From: Crotalaria pallida
Lineage: Eukaryota > Streptophyta > Magnoliopsida > Fabales > Fabaceae
Direction of reading: 5' to 3'
NCBI GenBank assembly: GCA_037953625.1
Contig: CM075650.1
Coordinates: 2,172,501 to 2,236,500, forward strand
DNA length: 64,000 nt
In this document: positions 56,471 through 64,000 of the stretch, piece by piece
How positions within the stretch are numbered: the first letter of the stretch is position 1
How the letters are laid out: every line of letters begins with the position of its first letter
Notes under the pieces: model-generated
Told to the model about the DNA's origin: nothing
Database searches by the model: none
The model's input: only the letters and a program-made list of their open reading frames with translations
Made by a program: the position numbers and the translations under genes

Positions 56471-56905
56471 ATGGTTCGCTATCTAGCTTGCATCGAGTTG
56501 CGCCCACTCCCTAGCGGAGTGTGGTACTACGAGGACCACGGAGCCACCTTTGAGGGGAGGTAGAGGTGACACTCTATCACCCGAACCCTCTGGCTTGTGT
56601 CCATCCTCGTAGGTTCCGCATCCCTATTATCTATACCTTGCATGTGCCCCCTTTTTATACATACCATGGACCACCCCCGGCTTGACCAGTTCGACGTTTT
56701 CACAGTTTTCGTTTTAGAGCAACTACCTGATCCCATCCCTCTGCTTCCCGAGTTATACGTGAGGAGACTCCTATTCCTAGTCCGATGAGTCTGATTCATG
56801 GGACTCCATCTGCTGACCCAACCGACTCAGTCAGACGAGGTCGAGGAGGACCCCAAGGAGGCAGAGAGCGAGGGCGAGCCAGTCGAGCACTCCACTAGGA
56901 GCCAG
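56471..56905 (+). pseudogene. Unknown reading frame in LTR, one frameshift
   Basis: From ATG 56471: VRYLACIELRPLPSG, WYYEDHGATFEG, then a one-base deletion near 56557 and continuation VEVTLYHPNPL, PRRFRIPIIYT, VPPFYTY. Relatives are at 54123-53935 (minus) and 15767-15726 (minus, truncated). Differences between copies are mostly at third codon positions. I recognise no family. A tag precedes the gtgATG and could be a splice acceptor. Confidence 0.55.
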
Positions 56906-57178
56906 TGGGAAGTTGGGGATCCACCGGGCGATGCATGATATGGGTAACTGGGATGAGGGACAGTGAGCAGCTGCAGGAGATCGGGAGGAGGATCATTGCT
57001 GTTTGGAGGATCATCAGACCATCTCTGAGATTTCTATATTTTGAGTTGTATTATATTGTATATATTTTTGAGAGATTTCGGAGAGTTGGTCTATCTTTAT
57101 ATTTCAGTTTTTTTATGGACTTGTGTATGAGGCTTTTACTTGTGTCACTCTGAACCTTGATGATGATGATGTACTTAT

Positions 57179-57181
<3 letters not shown>

Positions 57182-57219
<38 letters not shown>
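57182..57219. repeat. (AT)n microsatellite
   Basis: About 19 uninterrupted AT units. Confidence 0.96.
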
Positions 57220-57221
<2 letters not shown>

Positions 57222-57500
57222 GATTTTGGTGTTCATCAAATCAAGGGTACTATTTTAAGTATTTCCGCTTACTCTGATATCGAGAGGTATAATTTCATAA
57301 ATTTCTGTATTTCAAAAAGAGTTGTAACTTATGAGTTCGAGATATCAACACTTTATTTATAATATACGTTTTATATACTCCAATTCCATATAACTTCTAT
57401 AAGACAACCATTTACTCAACTTATAATATTAAATATGAGAGCGTGATGTAATAATAAATAATTGAAAAAAAAGTAAGTAAAAGCAGGAATGTTGTTTAAA

Positions 57501-57541
<41 letters not shown>

Positions 57542-58026
57542 TATATAGATATATATATATAGAGAGAGAGAGTATGTGAAGAAGCACGGTTACTTTTGAT
57601 CATGTATATGGGTATGCAAGGTTATGTTTGATCGATCATGCTATTTTTACAATTTTATGCTCCTTATAAAAAAAAAGTCATAAATTGGAGCTTTGAAAAG
57701 AGAAGCAAGAATTATTTGATAGTTACATATTTTTGTTGCATATAAGTTTTTTAAAAATGAAAGTTGTTTGACAATTTCAATTTAGTTTTACTTAAAAACA
57801 TTTTTTTCTACATTAATTTTAAATAAAAAATTTATGTACCAATGACCAATATGCATCCAATGTTCAACGTAAAAGAAAAGAAATATTCATGGACAAATGA
57901 TTTAAATAGAGTTCAACAATTCCAAAATCATAACATGTATTTAAAAAAAAAGACACGTGAAAAAATTAAATTTTTGATCACTCAACAATATCTAAATAAA
58001 GAATCACTAGATATCTGGCAACAAAC
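57220..58026. other. Intergenic, no gene seen
   Basis: It contains a second (AT)n/(AG)n tract at 57503-57570; the rest is A/T rich. The 75-codon ORF at 57842-58069 runs into the hAT element and is not recognised. Confidence 0.5.
57503..57570. repeat. Compound (AT)n-(AG)n microsatellite
   Basis: An AT run with two TAGA interruptions, then an AG run. Confidence 0.96.
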
Positions 58027-58706
58027 CAGAGCCGTTCCTAACATTTTCGGGGCCCTAGGCAAAATTTGAAATAGGAGTCCACTCTTATAAAATAATTAAT
58101 TACGTAAAATTAACTATATAAAACTTTTGCAATATAAATTACAACACGATAACATAATAATTTTATCTTTTTGTATAATTAAGAAATTTCATTAATAACA
58201 TCAAACTTAAGCAAACATCATAGTATATATTCTCCCCACCTTCTAGGAAGGGTGAAAGGAACTCACTCTATCATTTGCTTTAAGCTTGATTAAAAAAGCA
58301 CATAAACTATTGAGTCATCGCAATATAATGTAAACTTCCAATTTTTAAACCATATCAAACCATCCTTACATTATCATTAACCTCCAGTCATCTATATACT
58401 TGTCGATAATCCTTATTACAAAATTAAAAACCATGAACTACTATAATAACATGATCCCAAAAAAATCACCAAAATAATAAACTTGGTAGTAAAATACGAT
58501 AATTCTTCGTGTCTCTGTTTTGTGTGTGAGCTTTACCTTGTGGCTTTGCTATGCCTGTACAGCTATATGTGTTTTGTTTTATATATTTTCTTACTTTTTT
58601 TTTAATTTCAGCTATATATAGGTATTTAAAAAATAAAATTTGGCGCCCCAATATTTTGGGGCCCTAGGCGGTCTCCCTTCTTGTCCTGCCCCTAGGGACG
58701 GGTCTG
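58027..58706. mobile_element. hAT-type MITE
   Basis: The inverted ends CAGAGCCGTTCC and CAGACCCGTCCC (complement) are flanked by an 8-bp duplication with one change, caacaaac (58019-58026) and caacaagc (58707-58714). GGGGCCCTAGGC occurs near both ends in inverted orientation. 680 bp, A/T-rich middle, no transposase. Confidence 0.9.
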
Positions 58707-60444
58707 CAACAAGCAATTCAGTCATGTTTCAGAAACCATTAAAAAAATTAATTAATTTGAATGGTTCACAAGCCCTAAAGGATGTGTTCACAATATTTCA
58801 CCCCACAATTGTATAGTGTCAAACAATTTATCAAACAGCGTTGTTTAAACTTCGATGAAAACGCAATTACAACGCGAACGATATTGTTTAATTAGCAGTT
58901 TGGGAGCAATAATTAAACGAATGGTTAAAAAGAAAATCTAACACCAATTGAATTGAGACAAGATTTGGGATGGGATTGACGTTGAAGTCATGGAGCCAGA
59001 GCTATCGCACCTTGTTGATGGGGGTTGCAGCTGTGATGGGGATAAGCACAAGGGAAATGCTGCTGCTAGTGAAAAGAAGAAATGATATGTGTTTTGAGGA
59101 AATATAGGGGATAAAAATAAATAAAAAAAAAAGGAAAAATGATGTCGTTAGAATTCGAAGGTGGGTTTAGTAAAAAAAAAAAAAGCTTACTTTTGTGACT
59201 AGTTAATAAGCTTTTTATTTTTTGGTTTTAAGTGTTATAAATAAGCTCTTTAAAAATAATAAAGCTTCTCAAAATTTGTGTTTGACCTTACTTTCACTTT
59301 AAGTAACTAAACACTCCCATTTCATTTTTGAGCGCTTTTCAACTTTTTTTTTACTATCTATTTTCATTTGTGTCTTTTTTTTCAATAATCAAAGTATATT
59401 AGAGGCGAGAACAATGAGCATAATTTTTTTTCATTTCGGTAACTTACACTTCATATATTTGGCTTACATTTTGATTTATATAAATCATTCTTAAGAAGAT
59501 TTTGATTCATTGTTCGAAAATACCATTAACAATAACAAAAAAACAAAATAAAAGGAAAAATACATTAGTCAATTTTACGCTAAAAAATTACCATTCTTAT
59601 AAGAATCCAACACCTTTTTCTTAGTTTTTAAATTTCCGTGACGACATGGAGAATCTTTTCAAAATTTCTACTAAATATGGGAATCTCACATTCCCAAGCG
59701 CAAATAATCATTATACCAACCAACATATAAGATTTTTCAAAACACGAAATTGTTTGTTAAAATTTGAGCTAAATGATTTTTTATTCATTTTTAAAAATTG
59801 TTTAAGCTTGATTATCGAAAAAGAAAAAAAAAACTTTGAGATATCACTCTAACCACTATCTCCTCCTTCTCCAATGTCCTAATGACCACTACAATCATAA
59901 TCTCTTTTACTATTGTCCAATCCACCATGATCACCATTGCAACCACCATCAACCCAATTACGACGATAATGATAGCCACGCCACCATCACAAGACATAGT
60001 ACTAATGGTAAAGGATAGCACACTGAAACTCCTCCGATTTATCATAATGTAATTAAAAATACTTTCATAAAAATATTGGCCACGAAATAAAGATTTTTGA
60101 CTTTTATTGATTTCAAAATAGAGTATTTACAAAATTTCATTTGAAAATAGGGGTTATATCTGTACCAAGCACAATATCAATATACAGTTCTTTATTTCCC
60201 TTCTCCATGTAGATTGGACCTAAAATATTAGGGAAATTGAGAGCGAGTCATTATCTTATAGCCTAAGCATATAGTAAAGGCAAAACATCATGGTTAGCAA
60301 ACACATACTACAACCATTATGCATATGATGGATGCTAACAAGTGTTTTTGTACTCCAAATCTTTATCTTATTTAATCTATATATATATGATATGCATGCA
60401 TCAATCATATTTATGGTTCCAGATTCTATCCTTTCATAGGTATG
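58707..60444. other. Intergenic, no supported gene
   Basis: A/T rich. 59840-60000 is a simple-sequence-like CCA/TCA-rich stretch that produces ORFs on both strands. No homology is recognised. Confidence 0.5.
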
Positions 60445-60860
60445 CCACATAAACAAGTATTTTCTTTGCAACAGGTCCTCACGCTAAAGGACAGGACATG
60501 CACACCCTCTTGAATATGTCCCTTACAAGTGTATTCCACACTTGCAACAGGTTCCTGTGCCAAGCAACAAGACATACTTGCACCTGCTGAATATATCCCT
60601 TACAAGTCCATCTGACACTTGCAATATATTCTGGTACCAAGGAACAAGATATACTCACATCCTGTGCATATATCCCTTACAAGTGTTTCTCACACATGCA
60701 ACAAACTTTGGTGCCAAGGAACGAGATATACTCGCACCATCGATAGGCTTCTTACAAGTGCATCTTGCACTTGCAGCATGTCCATTCCCAAGGGGACAAG
60801 TTCATATAGCGGGAAATTCATAGTGTCATCCCTTACAAACATTACACTTGTGAGAGCATA
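60445..60860. repeat. Tandem array of about 77-bp units
   Basis: Five diverged copies, aligned on (cc)cttacaag with the final c of cttac at 60526, 60603, 60680, 60755 and 60836 (spacing 77, 77, 75, 81). Each contains cttacaagtg...cacttgcaa, a small inverted repeat that is perfect in units 1 and 4, and ccaaggaacaagatatact. The period is not a multiple of three, so overlapping ORFs (60542-60823, 60619-60867) are not conserved protein repeats. Confidence 0.85.
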
Positions 60861-61139
60861 CTTATGATTTCCTCATTTATCAATGTCATGAAATGTGTAT
60901 CTTCCTTTATTATTTCTTTAGTCGAACAAGGACAAATGGTGAAACGTTTTTTTAAATATATCTATATTCACGGCATGCATCTCACATGCCTAATTCCTTA
61001 GCATACTTCTCATATGCATTAATTTTTCTCTTTGTTTCACCAATGTCCGAGTTCAACACTTATCCATATATTCCTTTCATTCCTCGCTTCCAGAATCATT
61101 TGAATCAAATAGGAAGATGAAATCCATTAGAACTTGGCC
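60861..61139. other. Between tandem array and LTR, no gene seen
   Basis: It may still belong to the LTR whose start is at 62446, since the LTR end is not defined. It has two gcatgc-atctcacatgc-like direct words near 60975-61010. Confidence 0.35.
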
Positions 61140-61183
61140 TTGATTTGTTATGTTTTATTGATTTGTGTGTTTCTACAACATTA

Positions 61184-61355
61184 ACCGGTTAACAACTTTG
61201 TTAATCGATTATTCTGAGAAAGACACAATCCAATATGTAATTTTTATCAGGGTAACCAATTACTTTATCAGGGTAACCAGTTAACCATGTGTAATTCTTG
61301 CCCAATTTATTCAGTTTTCAATATGATAACCAGTAACTTCCTAAGGATAACCGGT
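61184..61355. promoter_or_regulatory. Downstream ACCGGT-type palindrome cluster
   Basis: Three pairs of cores, 61184/61204 (accggt/atcgat), 61255/61276 (accaat/accagt) and 61329/61350 (accagt/accggt), are spaced 20, 21 and 21 bp. They lie about 620-800 bp downstream of the TATA box. Confidence 0.78.
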
Positions 61356-62068
61356 TATCTGATTGGAAACTCATAAAATTCTAGTTTTTGTTCTAGGATT
61401 TCTCTTCCCATTCAATTATATGATTCAAGAACAATGTCAAGATTATGTAAACATGATTCACCCACATCACAAGCCACAATGTCATATTTACTCAAAATCA
61501 ATATCAAGGTATATGTATAAATTCCGTTGCATAGTTAATTAACTCAAATATTCGAACCATTACTTCAATCATCATATTCAGCTTCATCGCATCAATTCAG
61601 CACATACTAGTATCATTTCATATCATTCATACAACAATCAACACATTTCAATAGCAATTCAAGGTTAATAACTTATTATCCAAGCATTATTCAATTACTA
61701 TCCTACACTATAAAGATAATTCCTCCCATACCTTGTATTTGAACTCTTAATCATTGCTTCCTTGTTCCTTCAGAAGCTTCTAGTTGTTGCTCCTATGCAA
61801 CTTCAGTGCCTCTATCTATCAATTTTAGGACAAGCTTCTTTTTAGTTTTTTCGAGGAAGAACCAAGATAAGGATGTTTGTTGGTGTTTTCGGAGTTTTGA
61901 TAGTGTATGAGAGAATTTGAGCTTAGTCAAGGGTGCTTAAGGATTCATAATACTTCATATTCGATTTCTAGGGGTATTTATAGGCCTTTCGACCGACCTA
62001 TGGTGGAAATATCTAAGAAAGTCTACCCACCTACCGGCGTTGAGTTTCTGGAAAATTTTGTCAAGATA

Positions 62069-62293
62069 ACCGATTATTGAGGGTCAATTTGCCAGATTTA
62101 CTCTGTTATAACCGTTTAACTCAAATGGGTAGCATATTATCGGCCTCAATTTTACACTGAAATAACCGGTTGTCACCAAATATAACCGGTTATCACCAGT
62201 TTCTAATTAGTTGTAACTAGTTATCTCAGCCTTATTTTCCCATAATTGTCTATAATTCTTCAAAGTAATCGGTGACATGATTCCTTAACCGAT
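62069..62293. promoter_or_regulatory. Upstream ACCGGT-type palindrome cluster
   Basis: TAACCGGTTA and one- or two-base variants have cores at 62069, 62111, 62165, 62185, 62216, 62268 and 62288. Spacings include 42, 20 and 20. The nearest core lies about 85 bp upstream of the TATA box. Confidence 0.75.
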
Positions 62294-62446
62294 TATTAGC
62301 TGACATTTTAGCTAAAAATCACTTTTCTATTTTTCTAATTAATTTTAATTACTTATTAATACTTAATTAAACATATACATATGCAGAAAATCAAACACAA
62401 ATAATATTTATATTTTATTTTTGTATAAAACATCCAGGATGTTACA

Positions 62447-62979
62447 CACACAACAATGGTATAAGGTGTGTCATGTGATGGTGATTGTTGTAGTGGTAAA
62501 GGGTGACACACGATGATGATATACAATGGTATTACAACATGCATGATAACAATGGTAGTGCCCCATAACTTATAAGTTGGGCAAAAACATTTTAAATTTT
62601 AAATCAAAAAAATTAAACCTTAAAATTATGAAACTCATAACTTGTTTTGATTTTTAAAGTTTTAAAATTTGAAATTGAAAGCCATCTCAAAATGGGGCCT
62701 AAATTAGTTTTTGGTATAGTTTAGTGTGGAAGATTTTCAACTTTTCCTTTGTATTATATTTAGGTTTTTCTCCCCCTTCAATTGGATAAACTTTCAAATA
62801 AAATGCATTGCTTCAACATATGTATATATATAAAAATTAAGACATAAGAACTTTTAAAATCAATGGTTATATATCTAAGCAAAAGAGATAAGTAATTTTT
62901 TTTTTACATAAAGATAAAAATATTATACTTTACCATATGAAATAAAGAACAGAACAAAATAGAAGTTCTCCATCTTGAT
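62447..62979. other. Flank between LTR and hAT element, no gene seen
   Basis: It has a gtgatggtgattgttgtagtgg simple stretch and otherwise A/T-rich sequence. No homology is recognised. Confidence 0.4.
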
Positions 62980-63883
62980 TAGAGCTGGCAAAATGGTCCG
63001 GCCCGGACGCCCGCATTATATCTGGGTATAGATAGCAAAATTTGAGCCCGAAATATATCCGGGTCTTTTTAGCCCGGCCCCCAAAAACCCGATACCGGCC
63101 GGGTATGAACCGGGCTAGCCCGACCCGACCCGGTTTATTTAATTTATTTTTTTACTAATTTAAGACACTATTTAGGTGGTGCACAATTTCATTAATGGTT
63201 GAAAAAAAAATAATATTGGCCCACCAATGGTTAAAAAAAAACACTGTTAATGCATGAATGCAGCAACTGTTAGTATAGTTGTTTTACATGCATAATATCA
63301 TGAGAAATGCTAATCAGTACGACAAATGAAAGTAAGGCGTTCGACGAATTAGCTAAATTCTTACTTTTCTTCAATTATTATAAAAAAAATAGCGGCACTA
63401 TTTGTTTTTTTTCCTTCTCTGCACATTGACTGCCACCTGCTGCAATTTTGCATCAATTGTTCACAAACTCATTCAAAATTATGATTCTTATTTTTGTGCA
63501 TGTAATAGTGGTCTCATTAAGTATTAAGGCATAGTATATGTCAAGGTGGTAGCTAGTGTAGATTATTTGCATTTCTTACTGTTTCACTGCTTGTACTCTA
63601 TAATCTTTTCAGGAAGTGTCCCATGCTGACATGTTCCTTGTATTTTGGAATGAATTTTTTTTTTAATTGAAAAAAAATTCTTTTGTTTAAAAAATAAATT
63701 ATTTTGTAAAAAAAAAAAGGTTGCTAGGCTGGCCCGTATAAGCCCGCTACCCGCATAGGGCGGGTTTAGAGATGATTTTAATAGCCCGAATTTAAGCCGG
63801 GCTAAAAAAGCCCGGCTCGATCATAGCCCGAGCCCGAACCGGGCCCGCCCGAATCCACACGGGTAGCCTAAATTTCAGCTCTA
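62980..63883. mobile_element. hAT-type non-autonomous element
   Basis: The inverted ends TAGAGCTG and CAGCTCTA are flanked by a perfect 8-bp duplication atcttgat (62972-62979 and 63884-63891). The subterminal regions are full of CCCGG/GCCCG words while the middle is A/T rich. 904 bp, no transposase frame. Confidence 0.93.
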
Positions 63884-64000
63884 ATCTTGATCGTTGACCT
63901 CAAGAAACATAATATGAATCTTTAGCTAACAAAGTAAAATTAGAATGAAGGAAAATGAAATAGGTACATCCATATATGACATGATATTCATTGTATTGTA

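Larger units (their letters stand above)
54148..57170 (+). mobile_element. Tekay-type LTR (far end uncertain)
   Basis: TGTAACACCCC start, TATA box (CTATATAAG, about 54569), and block order as in the LTR at 15726-18108. The upstream cluster is at 54411/54431/54485. The downstream cluster of ten CTCGAG-type cores runs from 55478 to 55748. Further along, an ATG at 56471 opens the same frame as at 15767. The end is not defined; an (AT)n tract begins at 57182. No primer site follows, so it is a 3' or solo LTR. Confidence 0.75.
61140..62446 (-). mobile_element. Gypsy-type LTR fragment with ACCGGT palindromes
   Basis: A minus-strand LTR start TGTAACATCC at 62446 and TATA box CCTATAAATACC at 61984-61973. 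Upstream cores are 62069, 62111, 62165/62185, 62216 and 62268/62288. Downstream cores are 61184/61204, 61255/61276 and 61329/61350. The far end is undefined. No coding. The family is unassigned beyond its Tekay-like start and layout. Confidence 0.65.

Noticed and set aside
60445..60860. CRISPR-like array
   Set aside because: The repeats are contiguous diverged units without unique spacers, and the genome is a plant's.
60542..60867. Two overlapping ORFs of 82 and 93 codons with repeated peptides
   Set aside because: The repetition comes from the 77-bp array, whose period is not a multiple of three, so no reading frame is conserved.

Overview
This is a plant nuclear window, A+T rich and repeat dense, most likely from a legume (Phaseoleae/Glycine type). 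The evidence is plant-style split genes, Athila, Tekay-type, chromovirus and SIRE/Maximus-like retrotransposons, a plant L1 LINE, MULE, hAT and Stowaway MITEs, and a Helitron end. Only two host genes can be supported; nearly everything else is transposable-element sequence, much of it nested. The species assignment is inference.

Layout: 1-3507 is a decayed Ty3/Gypsy chromovirus (+). 4719-13625 (-) is a NIPA-family magnesium-transporter gene in seven exons that splice in perfect frame to 276 codons. Its introns carry a 791-bp foldback MULE, MITEs, a hAT-like element and LTR debris, and its last exon is not in the window. 13626-15725 is its upstream region with Stowaway and MULE-type MITEs. 15726-18153 plus 18154-19671 is a Tekay-type LTR and integrase remnant (-). 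19852-29307 is a complete but decayed 9.46-kb Athila element (+) inserted into a second Tekay-type LTR, with TSD ACACA. 29751-31110 is an Athila-like solo LTR inside a G+C-richer LTR. 32841-35113 is a non-autonomous Helitron.

35155-40987 is a young gag-only Copia (SIRE/Maximus-like) element (-) with TSD GTGGA and an intact 597-aa Gag. 41102-43837 is a 5'-truncated L1 LINE (-) with an 11-bp TSD. 43957-45223 is a mariner/Stowaway-type element ending about 100 bp upstream of the promoter of the second host gene, 46488-49663 (+), which encodes a 524-aa Lys-rich, probably nuclear protein. 50570-53400 holds a LINE tail and MITEs. 53650-57170 is another Tekay-type LTR, 58027-58706 a hAT MITE, 60445-60860 a 77-bp tandem array, 61140-62446 a fourth long LTR (-), and 62980-63883 another hAT element.

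The most interesting signal is shared by unrelated LTRs. Each carries pairs of short palindromes whose cores lie 20-22 bp apart (about two helical turns), with the nearest pair about 85-130 bp upstream of the TATA box. In the long LTRs the same core recurs in a second cluster about 1 kb downstream. The core differs between LTRs (ATCGAT, CTCGAG, ACCGGT, CCTAGG/CCCAGG) while the spacing and position are kept. It even differs between two homologous Tekay-type LTRs. A second signal is an unrecognised reading frame near the ends of Tekay-type LTRs, whose copies differ mostly at synonymous sites.
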